The position numbers were made by a program, and so were the translations under genes. The notes beneath the pieces were generated by a model. The model saw only the letters and a list, made by a program, of their open reading frames with translations, did not search any database and had not been told where the DNA came from. This document shows, piece by piece, positions 11,376 to 21,300 of a DNA stretch of 64,000 bases; positions within the stretch are counted from its first letter, which is position 1, and each line of letters begins with the position of its first letter. Origin of the DNA: Nitzschia sp. DOCU1 (Eukaryota; Bacillariophyta; Bacillariophyceae; Bacillariales; Bacillariaceae); assembly GCA_951394045.1 (NCBI GenBank), contig OX595989.1, positions 1,922,001 through 1,986,000 of the forward strand. Reading direction: 5' to 3'.

Positions 11376-12684
11376 AGGACCATCACACCGCTTGATAAAC
11401 CTATGAGTCCGAAAAAATTTGCGGGCCGCCAGCTTTTAACTATGGAGCACACTACCGCCAGTATTTTTGCGACATGCGACCCCAATCTTTTAGCACTCTA
11501 AATTTAAAACATCAGCGTATGAAACTCTTACATAATGTGTACCCAAGAGTTGAACAGCTTTTCTTGCCAAGCCGACGAAGACACCGTATATGTAAGGAAT
11601 CTCTGATGGTGTTGTTCGGTTGAGAGGATCAAACTTGCCTGTGCGGGGACTTTGATATCCAGTCGATGTTCTGTGCTTCCGTCCTCTGGATTTCAAAGCG
11701 AAACGTTTGGAACGTGGATCTAAAGGAATTGCCCTGACTGCATGGATCCAGGAGATCAACTTTCGGGCTGAGTCTCGTGGATTCGACACATTGTTTCGGG
11801 TCTACGATCCTAATTTGCTTACTGAGTTCTACCTATTGGAACGTTGGGGCGATGTGTCCGATAAACCTTTTGAAAACGAGCTTGGGTAATTGCTGGGATA
11901 AGGAAGGACTGCGCTTGTCTGCCCAAACAAAAGTGAATGTTCTTCTTGTTTTAACACTTGACAGCGCTGAAACAACTCGTCCGGTTCTCTATGCGATAGC
12001 AATAGAGTAGCCGTTGCCAGTTGCGTCCAAAAGGTTCGGACTTGATTCTTGTTTTCGCCGATTGTGTAAGCAGGTGCATCAACTTTACTTACTATCAGAC
12101 AACGAGCACATAATTCACGACTAACTGATTTAGTGGCTTGTATTCGGATACACCTGTTCGTATGTACACAGAGAGAGCCGCGACTTACCCCTCTTCGCAA
12201 CTACAATAGGGAGTCGAAAACTATTTGAACAATGATGAAACCCGAGGTAGGTAGTTCCAAAATATGAAATTGAACATGAAACACGTACTCATTAGCCAAT
12301 AGACCTACCCTAGTGCATATGGGATGATGGAGTGATATCCTTGCGTCCTTGCGAAAAAAGGAAGTCGAAAACGACATGGTGTACCGGTGATGTAATGATT
12401 CACAAGAACTGGTTAGCGACAATGCTACTAGACATTTTCCTACTTCTATTTGACTGGTATAGCTCGTTTACTCCGACTTTCCATTTCTTTCATCTTCGCG
12501 ATTTTCGTAGCTTGCGAGTTGCTGCCGATAAGACTCGTTTTTTCCGCTCGTACTAGAATGGACTATTGGACTGATGATTGGGTGCGTCGCCACATTAATT
12601 CTTGTTTACAAGAGCTAGCTAGCGTATAATACGTGACCCTTTGCTTCACACGATAGATAAAGTTGACGATCCAATAGACATTCA
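11376..12684. other. Intergenic region left of the piggyBac element
   Basis: No intact gene. It contains one short gag-like relic (listed separately). The 3' UTR of NDC80 must lie at the left. Confidence 0.45.
11656..11889 (+). pseudogene. Possible gag-like retroelement relic
   Basis: A 77-codon open stretch between stops reads like a fragment of a diatom Ty1/copia-type gag: an ALTAWIQEINFRAESRGFD helix followed by TLFRVYDP...YLLERWG. There is no start codon context, zinc knuckle or flanking LTR. The call rests on residue pattern only. It could be a chance frame; an overlapping minus-strand frame covers the same bases. Confidence 0.3.
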
Positions 12685-12688
12685 TTAA

Positions 12689-12765
12689 CGCCAATCAGAA
12701 GCCATGCCGCTATAGCGGCACGAAATAAATTTCGCGCCGCTATAGCGTCACGAAATTTTATCTTC
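12689..12765 (+). repeat. Left terminal and subterminal inverted repeat of the piggyBac element
   Basis: Begins CGCCAATC directly after TTAA. It then contains two copies of the CGCTATAGCG palindrome, each followed by a CACGAAAT word. The outer 8 bp match the right end in inverse orientation. Confidence 0.85.
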
Positions 12766-12945
12766 GTCCAATCGTTGGCCTAACTCTCTCCAACGTCGAA
12801 ACAGATCCGACCGCACGAAAGAGCGTGCAATTTTACCTAGGGTCGGTCATGCCGGTGAGTTCCATGCTTTCGGTTCCCGCCCTCCTATCGGACACGAAAA
12901 GTGAGCCTGTCGGGACGAAGTTTGCCAAAAAATTAAAACCCCACC

Positions 12946-15378
12946 ATGTCGGCACCCCCAACGGCCCCCACGGGCCACCAGGATTCCTTCCAACCAATCC
13001 GGGCGGTTCCTAGACGTGTCAGGGAGCCTGATGACTGGTCTCGGGTTAGCGACGACCATATTGATGAACTTGTCCATGCCGAATCCATTTTTGTCTCAAA
13101 TTCGGACAATTCACGTGATATGGGCCCACCATCGCCGAATGAGACAAACGACGCTGCGACCGACGGCATTGGAGTCAACGAGGCTACTGCAAACGAGAAA
13201 GATGATGCTGCCAGTGATGGTTCTGCAGTGGAGGAGGCTATTGCAGGTGTGTTGGCACTTGACCCTGGCGCCGCCGGCAAAGAGCGTTCGAAAAAATTTT
13301 CATACAGAAAGAAGAAACTTCTCGGTGACGCCCAGCTCTACTCGACAACTGGCTTCCCAATTCCAGGCATTTCTGGGCGGATTGTTGGTGTAATTGTCGA
13401 GTGTCCCAACAAGAAGCGGAACAATGGCCAGTTCAGGGTCGATTGGATCACCCATTCCCCGGGCATGCCTGCTACCGTCGACCGTTCATTTCTTCGAGAA
13501 TGGTTCCCGGCCAACGATTACATTCGGTCCCATTTCCAACAAGCAGCTCATGACTACGAGCATGCAGGTCCTGCTGGAATTCGGCAACACCTCCACATGT
13601 CATTTGGTACTCAGGCACCAGGTCCAACAGCCTCTCCTATTCAAGCCACGCCACCTCCACAGGCCACCATTGTACTCACGACTCCGGTGAGGTATGCAGC
13701 ACGGGCGGCGATGATGACGGCGGCAGACTCTGTCTCAACGATGACAAACAGCAATTTCACGGGGCTATCAGCGCTATCAACTGCTAGGTCGACTAGAAGC
13801 AATGCTAGTGGAGGGAGCTATGTTGACTCGGATTCCCAGGACGGGGACGACTTGGACGAAGACGACAACGCCTGGCTCAACATTCCCGACGAGATCGAAG
13901 TAGAGCTAGAGGAGCCATCTGATGATGAAGATGGTCAGAACGACAACGGCATCCCCGGTGGACAGTTTGTTTTTAATTTGGTAGACGAAACTACCGACAT
14001 GAATGCGTGTCCACCACTTTACCATGGCCCAACTGGACTCAAGACGGGTGTTGCCCAATCGTTCAAGAACCCGACGGACTGCCTGCGACAGTGTGGTGGT
14101 CTCACTGTGCGTTTTGTTTCGAATCTTGCAAGGCAAACGAACCTGTATTTCAACAATAAGATTAGGCCCAACTTGAACCGGAACATGAGTTACTGTGGCA
14201 AAGAGTGGAAGAATGTTACAATGAAGGAGATGCATGTGTTCTTGGGAATTCTACTGCGGATTTCGATGCAGGAAAGAGACGGTGGAGGCTACGTTGCTTA
14301 CTTCGCGGGAGAAGACAAGAAGCTAAGCACAGGGCTGGACTCCGACTCAGAGGACAAGACGCTGGAGGGTACGAAAGGGTGGGCGCAGAAATACATGTCG
14401 CTTACAAGGTTCAAGCAGATTCGTGGGGCCTTCCACCCCATGGACAAGGTTGCCGGATACGGGGGCGACAAATGTTACCAGCTACGGGAGGCGTTGAACA
14501 ACATCAACGCGGCTTCCAAGAGGACATTTCATCCCGGTCCCAACTTGGCATTTGATGAAGGTGGAGTCTCTTGTCGCAGCCGTTTGTGTCCTGTCAGGCA
14601 ATACAACAAATCGAAGCCACAGCCCTACCGTGTTGATTTCTTCATCCTCGCAGACTCAGTCACTTACGCAATCCTACATATGGATGTGTACCAAGGAAAG
14701 AACGAGTGTAACTCGTTCATCGAAAAAGAGGCACAGTCGCTGCCGACAACACAAAAGGCTGTGGTAAACGCAGCACTACAGAGGGGACTCCACGATGAAG
14801 GTTTGGAACATGGCTACCGGACTCTGAGTATGGATAATCGCTACCAGTGCCCAGAACTGGCAGTCAGGCTACGAGATCGCTGCCACTTGCTCTCAACTGG
14901 GACGTGCAAGCAGTCAAGGAAGGGTTGGCCAAAGGATCTGATGACGATGCCGGACAGAGGCGAACGAGGTGAATCCCTAATTGCCTACGATAAAGTGAAC
15001 GACCTTGTCTGCATGCAATGGCGGGACAATAAAGTTGTGAACGTTTGCGCAAGTATAACGGATGTCGCAGAAGAAGACGTCGGTCGACGAGAAGGAAACA
15101 CCATGCGGATGCTCAGGGTTCCAAGGGCGTTGCGTCACTATCACCGTTACATGGGTGGCGTAGACAGAGGAGATCAAATGAGGATGCACCATGGTGGCTG
15201 GGCCCGAAAAGGGCACTTCAAAAAATGGTATAAAAAAGCGTTCTTTGCAGTGCTTGACTGCATGCTCCTCAACGCCCTCATCGCATGGAATTTGTCTGTC
15301 GACGAGCCGGGAATGAAAATTTTCGTCGACACTTTAGCAGGTATGATTTCTATTCATGGATCGCGGACGATTTCTTGA
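12946..15378 (+). CDS. PiggyBac (PGBD) transposase, main part
   Basis: Cut-and-paste transposase of the DDE_Tnp_1_7 type. The N-terminal 350 residues are acidic and low-complexity. The catalytic region starts near residue 390 (LRQCGGLTVRFVSNLARQTN) and includes WKNVTMKEMHVFLGILL. It shows the three expected aspartates: D537 in LAFDEGG, D630 in LSMDNRY and D740 in MGGVDRGDQM (with D743 nearby). PYRVDFFILADS and KKWYKKAFFAVLDCMLLNA are also typical. In this frame translation stops at 15378 after an unrelated tail; the true continuation is in another frame from about 15339. The ATG at 12946 is the first in frame. The copy may therefore be inactive unless a small intron is removed. Confidence 0.88.
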   Translation: MSAPPTAPTGHQDSFQPIRAVPRRVREPDDWSRVSDDHIDELVHAESIFVSNSDNSRDMGPPSPNETNDAATDGIGVNEATANEKDDAASDGSAVEEAIAGVLALDPGAAGKERSKKFSYRKKKLLGDAQLYSTTGFPIPGISGRIVGVIVECPNKKRNNGQFRVDWITHSPGMPATVDRSFLREWFPANDYIRSHFQQAAHDYEHAGPAGIRQHLHMSFGTQAPGPTASPIQATPPPQATIVLTTPVRYAARAAMMTAADSVSTMTNSNFTGLSALSTARSTRSNASGGSYVDSDSQDGDDLDEDDNAWLNIPDEIEVELEEPSDDEDGQNDNGIPGGQFVFNLVDETTDMNACPPLYHGPTGLKTGVAQSFKNPTDCLRQCGGLTVRFVSNLARQTNLYFNNKIRPNLNRNMSYCGKEWKNVTMKEMHVFLGILLRISMQERDGGGYVAYFAGEDKKLSTGLDSDSEDKTLEGTKGWAQKYMSLTRFKQIRGAFHPMDKVAGYGGDKCYQLREALNNINAASKRTFHPGPNLAFDEGGVSCRSRLCPVRQYNKSKPQPYRVDFFILADSVTYAILHMDVYQGKNECNSFIEKEAQSLPTTQKAVVNAALQRGLHDEGLEHGYRTLSMDNRYQCPELAVRLRDRCHLLSTGTCKQSRKGWPKDLMTMPDRGERGESLIAYDKVNDLVCMQWRDNKVVNVCASITDVAEEDVGRREGNTMRMLRVPRALRHYHRYMGGVDRGDQMRMHHGGWARKGHFKKWYKKAFFAVLDCMLLNALIAWNLSVDEPGMKIFVDTLAGMISIHGSRTIS

Positions 15379-15860
15379 ACTACGAAGATGAGAACGATGG
15401 TCGGCCTTTGGACGACCGTACTGCTGCGGTTACTGCACAGGTTGGACAAATGGGAATGCAGGCACGAGCGACTACCAATGGCGATGTTGCAGGAAAATGT
15501 CACATCGAAGGCCCTACCTCGGAAAAAGAAAGGAGATGTCTAGTATGTCAGTTGGATGCACGATTGACCGGGTTGAACAAAAACACCAGAGCAAGCGTTT
15601 GTTTGTGCCGGAATTGTGGCCCCTGTCACATGCATATCCCGACAGACGTAGAGGAACGGCAGCTCCACAAGTTGTTCCCGAAGGGGATGTCATGCCACAC
15701 CATCCTCACTAGCGAACTGGGGCGACAAATTTGGAGAAATGTGAACGGGAAGATCACAGTCCAATACGGTCACCCGGCACTGACACAGCTGAAAGTACGA
15801 CTGGGCAAAGCCCCACAACAGAGAAAAAGAAAGGATCCGCCTTTGTCGGTAACTGTATAA
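15339..15860 (+). pseudogene. Frame-shifted C-terminus of the piggyBac transposase (Cys-rich domain)
   Basis: The -1 frame relative to the main transposase continues naturally: RYDFYSWIADDFLNYEDEN, then a linker, then the Cys/His-rich domain RRCLVCQ...VCLCRNCGPCHMH...CHTILTSELGRQIW, which matches the zinc-binding C-terminal domain of PGBD transposases used for end recognition. A single missing base near 15339 explains the break. An alternative is a 46-nt GT-AG intron (donor GTATGA at 15341, acceptor in TACGAAG) that also restores the frame but removes the RYDFY segment. I favour a frameshift because the removed segment reads like protein. Confidence 0.75.
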
Positions 15861-15915
15861 TAATTGACTAGTTAGAAAAGAGTAACTGTATAATAATTGA
15901 TTAGTTAGAAAAGAG
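15850..15915. repeat. Two 33-bp tandem repeats between convergent transposon genes
   Basis: Two copies differing at one base (GACTAG/GATTAG) lie between the stop regions of the transposase and the accessory gene; the first copy includes the transposase stop codon. Possibly part of the shared 3' end-formation region. Confidence 0.8.
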
Positions 15916-15938
15916 GTCACTAGATAATTAGACTATCT

Positions 15939-16592
15939 CTATTTGCTCCCGGCATTCTTGAAGCCAGTGTAGGTGCTGCCTTGTGGGGCGGGGAACGAAT
16001 CCTGGATCTCTCCCACTACGCAAGCTGGAAGTGGCTTACGGTTGCCCTTTCCTAGGTAACCACTGATGAAGGTTGTTGCGTCACGGTAAAGGGCATAACG
16101 AATCTCCTTCGTGGGGATGCCCTGTTCCAACATTGCATCACCCTTGTCAATGAATAGGTGCTCATACATGGTACGCCCACCGGTGCCCTCAACCACCTGA
16201 TTCAAAAAGCACGGCGACTCCCCACACCATTCGCACTTAGGTTCGATGGGAGGCAAAGTAGCACCAGCAGAAAATTTGCCCGAATTGCGCAAGTACTGCT
16301 GGAAAGCTTCGACGTCCTCAGCTGAAATCTCGTCCGGGAAGTCGAAAGTCATGAAGCGAGGGTCCGGACCCGGTTCGCTGAACATACGAATGTTGTTCCC
16401 AATGTTCGTCACTTCAATCACATCGATCGTCTCGTTCCTACCAGTGCGGCGGTTCTGCTCTTCGTTAGAGAGCCGAATCGCCGTTGCAACTGTGGAGTCC
16501 ATCGGATCTGGCTCGGTATCCGAGCCGTACCTAACCCCCCCGAAGTCCATGCCGTAGGGGTTATGAGAGAGGTCTCTGGCGTTCGAACCCAT
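15939..16592 (-). CDS. PiggyBac accessory protein of unknown function
   Basis: Intact 217-aa frame inside the transposon, convergent with the transposase and reading away from the right end. I do not recognise a named family. Visible features are an acidic N-terminal half, a compact Cys cluster CEWCGESPCF near residues 124-133 that could bind zinc, a helical TMYEHLFIDKGDAMLEQG...KEIRYALYRDATTFI segment, and an ending with PACVVGEIQDSFP...TYTGFKNAG. Its promoter would lie among the subterminal repeats at the right end. Retention of an open frame while the transposase is broken suggests recent mobility or separate use. It may be a DNA-binding partner or regulator of transposition; this is inference. 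Confidence 0.7.
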   Translation of the reverse strand: MGSNARDLSHNPYGMDFGGVRYGSDTEPDPMDSTVATAIRLSNEEQNRRTGRNETIDVIEVTNIGNNIRMFSEPGPDPRFMTFDFPDEISAEDVEAFQQYLRNSGKFSAGATLPPIEPKCEWCGESPCFLNQVVEGTGGRTMYEHLFIDKGDAMLEQGIPTKEIRYALYRDATTFISGYLGKGNRKPLPACVVGEIQDSFPAPQGSTYTGFKNAGSK

Positions 16593-16701
16593 CGTATTAG
16601 ATACTCTAAACGAGTGAAATGAATCAATACTGTCATGGTTTGGTGTTGGATGCAGAAGGATGATTGTCGGAGGGAGTTCGATAGCATGTATTTACTACGA
16701 C

Positions 16702-16745
16702 AAGGATAAGGTAAGGATAAGGTCAGGATAAGGCAAGGATAAGGC
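16702..16745. repeat. Four 11-bp tandem repeats (AAGGATAAGGT-like)
   Basis: Four near-perfect 11-mers upstream of the accessory gene start and inside the right subterminal region. Repeated subterminal words often serve as transposase binding sites or promoter elements; the role here is unproven. Confidence 0.8.
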
Positions 16746-16758
16746 CAATGCTGAAAAA

Positions 16759-16866
16759 ATCGGCACGAAATACGTATTTCGTGCCGCTGAAATCGGCACG
16801 AAATTGGGCGGCCCGGCGCACCGCACGCCGCCATAGCGGCGTGAAATTCACCTCATCCGATTGGCG
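16759..16866 (-). repeat. Right terminal and subterminal inverted repeat of the piggyBac element
   Basis: Read inward from TTAA on the minus strand it begins CGCCAATC, then carries the GCCGCTATGGCGGC palindrome and several CGGCACGAAAT words. It matches the left end only in the outer 8 bp and in the palindrome core. Confidence 0.82.
16761..16786. repeat. Perfect 26-bp palindrome near the right transposon end
   Basis: The half-site CGGCACGAAATAC is followed directly by its exact reverse complement. The same CGGCACGAAAT word recurs about 8 bp further right and at the left end, so this is probably a duplicated protein-binding site. Confidence 0.9.
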
Positions 16867-16873
16867 TTAAGCC

Positions 16874-17261
16874 TAATATTCTATTTGCATTAGCATTTAA
16901 TAATCCCTGATTCTCACATTCACTCGCTATGTTTCCATCCTTTTTATCTTGATCTTCGTGACTTTCACTCAGAGTAGCAGCCCACACCACTTCTCCCTTG
17001 GTTAAATAATACTTTATCCTACAGATTACGTTATATTTTCCATTTTCTGACTTCAGGTACTGTTGCACTCTATTCTGCACCGGCAGTCGGTACTGTACCC
17101 TGATATTCTAGTTGCATTGGTATTTAATAATCCCTGATTCTCGAATTCACTCGCTTAGTTTCTATCCTATTTATCTTGATCGCCGTGAATTTCACTCAAA
17201 GTAGCAGCCGACAGAACTCCTCTCTAGCTCAAGTATTACTTTAGCCTACAGATACCGTTAT
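16874..17261. repeat. Diverged tandem duplication with 227-bp period
   Basis: Unit 1 (16874-17100) and unit 2 (from 17101) share long stretches such as ATTTAATAATCCCTGATTCT and TTTATCTTGATC. Unit 2 is interrupted at 17261 by the 1.1-kb element, and its right part resumes at 18391 with the GACTTCAGGTACTG segment also present in unit 1. Confidence 0.8.
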
Positions 17262-18390
17262 GCGGAGCGTCCCCTCATCATCGCATCCAATAAAGCAAGG
17301 ACGCTCCTTTCTAATCGGGGCGCGCGTGTGCGCGCGTGCGTATGTGTTTTGTGGGATGCCCTCCGCAAGTTGAGCGGTACGGAAACTTTTGTGATTTTTC
17401 ATGTCACGGATTTAAGGGTTTTTTGTCCGCGAAATCGCGCGCTGTGATTGGTGTAGACGTGTCACAACCATAATTAAATTTAAATTTCAAGCGTATGTGT
17501 GATGATATGTAGTTTTATGTGAGTAGCCATTTAAAGGCGATGTGATTGGACAATTTTCATGTGCGCGTCGTCGCGCATGGAACACAAGACATTATTTAGG
17601 ACATCAATAATTATTGACGCAGCGAATGCTGGCGTGCGCGTGCCCGCCTGCTCGCGCTCTCTTTCGCGCATTGGTGTTGACGGATGGCGAAAGGACGACG
17701 ACGATGGATCATGATCATCGCGATACAAGACATGAGGATGATGACCCGACGGTTCGTTTTGGTCCCGACGAAATGAAGTAGGAGCACCAAATGCGAATTA
17801 ATCAATCATGCTAGTCGCAGAACAATTGACGCCGCGTCGCTCGATCGGCTCGCCGAGTGCTGACACATGGTGGTCTAAGAAGTCGAATAGAGGAAGGACT
17901 ACTTGGAGTCATTTGTATGGCTCATAACCTATTTACAGCGCAGACCAACCGTCCTTGCGAAACACCATCCTTCCCCGAGCAATTCACTATAACCCGCAAC
18001 GAGCAATCAACTAACACCCGTCTCTACCAACTTTTAGGTGCTGAACCCCCACGAGCAATGAACTAGTACCAGGTTTGGGTTTTGGCTGTAGGTATCAATG
18101 CAGTAGTGTCCGTACATGACCCACCCTGAGCAATCAACTATCACCCGCAACGAGCCATCAACTAACACCCGTCTGTACCAACTTTAGGTGCTGAACCCCC
18201 ACGATCAATTAACTAACACTAGGTTTGGGTTTGGGTGGTATGTAACATTGTTACTTGTCAACAGTTCCTTGCTTACTCACAACACTATCGATGGCCCAGC
18301 GGCCCGAGCGCCCGCCTTACCGCGCCGGTACGATAGAAAACGGAGCGCCAACCAACCCGCGCTCCGTTTTCTATCGCTCCCGCGTTACAC
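17262..18390. mobile_element. Non-autonomous element, solo copy (copy A), about 1.13 kb
   Basis: Begins GCGGAGCG and ends near CGCTCCCG plus 7 bp, flanked by TTAT on both sides (17258-17261, 18391-18394). The uninterrupted tandem unit upstream shows the empty site. Ends carry hairpins: left GGAGCGTCC/GGACGCTCC, right a 17-bp stem at 18331-18347 and 18360-18376. It encodes no credible protein. A second copy at 45492-63276 shares most of the body, including the CGCGAAATCGCGCGCTGTGA block and internal GAGCAATCAACTAACACC tandem units. The class is unknown; the short inverted ends suggest a DNA-transposon derivative. Confidence 0.7.
17974..18240. repeat. Two tandem units inside copy A
   Basis: Two roughly 150-bp units each contain GAGCAAT, CAACTAACACCCGTCT, TAGGTGCTGAACCCCCACGA and a GGTTTGGGTTT run. 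The same pair occurs in copy B at about 62870-63130. Confidence 0.75.
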
Positions 18391-21300
18391 TTATATTGCT
18401 CATATTTCTGACTTCAGGTACTGCTGCACTCTATTGCACAGTCACACAGCGGGATTGTGCTCTTTCTCCGCTGTGCAAATCAAACATGACCCGTGTAAAA
18501 TGATTTCTTGGGGTAGGAGAAAAAAATAACCACAACGCCCGATTTGCTGTTCGATGGGGTGAAATAGAGGCAACGATGGTGTAGTCAATTGATAACAGAG
18601 GTGTTAGCAGCACAGACTGTAGGTTGCATTCGTGTCGGTTAAACTTTAAAAGCAACGGCCATGGACTAAATCCGCTTTTGGTGCTTTTGCCCCCGTTTCT
18701 CGCATGTTTGTCGGATACCAATCGCCTCATTTCTACAGTACCCAAGCGTTCGGTTTCATTTTGTTTAAGACTATTTAAGAGTTGGTGTTAAATAGTTAAT
18801 ATGGTCTCATATTACGGTAACTAAATCGACGCCAAATGTTCCCCATGTTGTTTCGTTGTATGACTTGTCGTGTGTATTGAAAAAGATGCGACAACTAACT
18901 TTCGATAGATAAGCAAGTGGAGCCGCAAGTGATCGATTCTCCATAGGCAATACTTTAATTGTTGCTGTTGCTGGTAGCAGGGAAAAAATTCTTTTCTAGC
19001 CTGGAAGCGTTTTGGTTTTATAGCAGGTATTTTTCTCTTTAGAAAAATTGCGAGATTCTCATGGGTTATCACTGCTTCGTTCAATCTCGAGCCCGTTCGG
19101 ACCATCGTGTCAGTGCCTGATCTAGAGAAAATAAAGCCGAGTAGCACAAGGTCTCTTTACAAAACTTGCGAGATTCTCATGGGGTATCATATCACTGCTT
19201 CGTTCACTCTCGAGCTCGTTTTGAAAATCGTGCCCGTGCCTGGTCTAAAGAACGAAAAGCCTAGCAGCACCCGGCTATGCAAGAGTATTCCTCGTGGTGG
19301 TTTGGCCCCGAGCGCTTGATAGGAATGTGAATGTCTCAGAAAGTACACAAGCTTGAACTTCGGGCATGACGGGTTCCAATCCTACTGAGAAAAGCGCGGT
19401 TCGATATTGTGTTGTAAGGCACACAACTGTATCCAGACGACGAATTCAGTAAGAAAGTAGGTAAGCCTAGACTAATATTAACAAAGAAAGCAGCTGGAAA
19501 ACAACAATATAGGGAAACCTTATCTAATTTGATCTTGGGCTGATTTGTTAACACAAGGGATTGAAAATCGTCAACTCAATCAGTAATTGCTGCTGGATCT
19601 CTATGACTATTGATCGAAGATTCTTTACAACTTCCTCAAAGACTCATCATGACGAGAGATAAATGAGTTCGTGATACGAAAATTTCAATAAAAAGCACTG
19701 GTAAAATACTGGAGCTGAGAGTAAGCCCGGGCGAAACGGGTCGAAGGGGAAAATTTTGATGAATTTTTTGTTACATCCGTTTTCGATTTGTCAAGGCGGA
19801 ACTTTACCTGGGACTGCGACTCTTGAGACATATGACTTCATTTTCATCAGTTGTTTCAACTCAAAATTTAAGCCCATTCATCAACATTTCCCCCATCTCG
19901 TTCTTTCTTGTAAGTCTATTCCAGCTCATTTCCCACACTTTACTGCCTTTTGGCTGTGATATGAAAGGTAAGGATCAAGTTCAATGTTCAAAATCACGGG
20001 AACTTTTTGCATCACAACTGTTGTGCTCGAAAGATGAATCAATGGCATTGAGAAAGCTTGTATTCCAATAGCATTTCTTTGATGGTCATCGTAGTTACCC
20101 GTTTGGGTTATTTGCAAAAATCTTGCCAGGTCGCCATGTAGATAAGTTCATAGCGCTGCATGCGACAAGAAGCATACAATCGTCATTATGTGGCGACAGA
20201 GGGCTATCGTCCGAATGTTGTGGCTTCTGAATTAGCCACTGGAAACTGGAGAAGCATTTACACCCATTCGATACAAATAATCACCCGGCACGGACTTAGA
20301 CATATCAATAATCTGCATTACTACCGAAAAACGTTCGGAGGGAAGATTCAAAGTCGAGGGCGATGGGCAGATGGAAAGGTCGAAAAGTCACTGATTCATG
20401 ACAGTTTCGACACGAAATTTCGATTTTCGTAAAACTGGGAGGGGAATGGTCATGAATACAGAATTTACTTAGTCGAAACATGTTGTTGCTTCGAGAAGAG
20501 AAGAAATTCGCAATGGTCCGAAAAATTTGTTTCCCCGAATTTTCTCTAACAATGACCAACCATCACAGTCCTACTGCGAATCATTTCATTATCTTACCCA
20601 TGGGCGATCTTATTTCTGCCCAGAACGCTAAGATTAGAGCCGTTTTCATTTGATACGAAATTCACGTGTAAGAGAGTAAAAGGTTCTAATCCGAGAAAAA
20701 CCAGTTTGACGACAGCACATTGTATGCTCTCGTCGAAAGATAATATTGATAATCAATAATGAACGCCTGGTTTCGATACATCGTGTCTATTTCCTAAAAT
20801 TTTCGATTTAAATGTTTGAGCGCATAGTGCTAGCTAGATCACATAAGATTGCTTGACTTGTTGATATTCCTATGTATCTTAGAACTTTAACTAGGCCATT
20901 GAATTCATATCTGGGATTCTTTGCAGAGTCGATATTAAGGCGACACGAAGAGTACATCGAAGAATAGGAAGATGATATGCGACGGGTGCAATCGATTTGA
21001 TCACAACCAAATGATGTCCTACAATATATTTCTCTCTTGAGTTTCGCTTTGACACTAGATACGATCCTATAAGTGATAACTTATGCCTATAAAAATCGAG
21101 TTTCACCTGTCAATTATTCAAGAATGTGTGCGTTTGAATTGAGATCTAAGGTACTGAAGGCCACAAGTCGGATTTCTTCACAATACGGCCAATTTTGATT
21201 TCAATACAGATTTAAGAGCTTAAATTTGCGAGATAGGGCGCCATCAGTAGGTTCTGTCCGTGTAAACCTGCTCTAACTTGGCAAATGTGAAGTTACGGGA

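Larger units (their letters stand above)
12685..16870. mobile_element. PiggyBac-type DNA transposon, about 4.2 kb, with TTAA target duplication
   Basis: TTAA stands at both edges (12685-12688 and 16867-16870), the hallmark target site of piggyBac elements. Just inside, both ends carry the perfect 8-bp inverted repeat CGCCAATC, followed by imperfect subterminal inverted blocks with the palindromic cores GCCGCTATAGCGGC (left) and GCCGCTATGGCGGC (right) and repeated CGGCACGAAAT words. Between them lie a PGBD transposase (plus strand) and a convergent accessory gene (minus strand). The whole unit is coherent, although the transposase reading frame is broken once near its C-terminus. Confidence 0.9.

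Noticed and set aside
11490..11789. 99-codon minus-strand frame
   Set aside because: Overlaps the weak gag-like relic on the other strand and has no family features.
16555..16600. GGTTCGAAC-like tRNA B-box on the minus strand
   Set aside because: No A-box, acceptor stem or cloverleaf can be formed, and it lies in the accessory gene's first codons.
17262..18390. Solo element as a solo LTR or CRISPR-like array
   Set aside because: Ends are not TG...CA, no spacer-repeat periodicity exists, and only two long tandem units are present.
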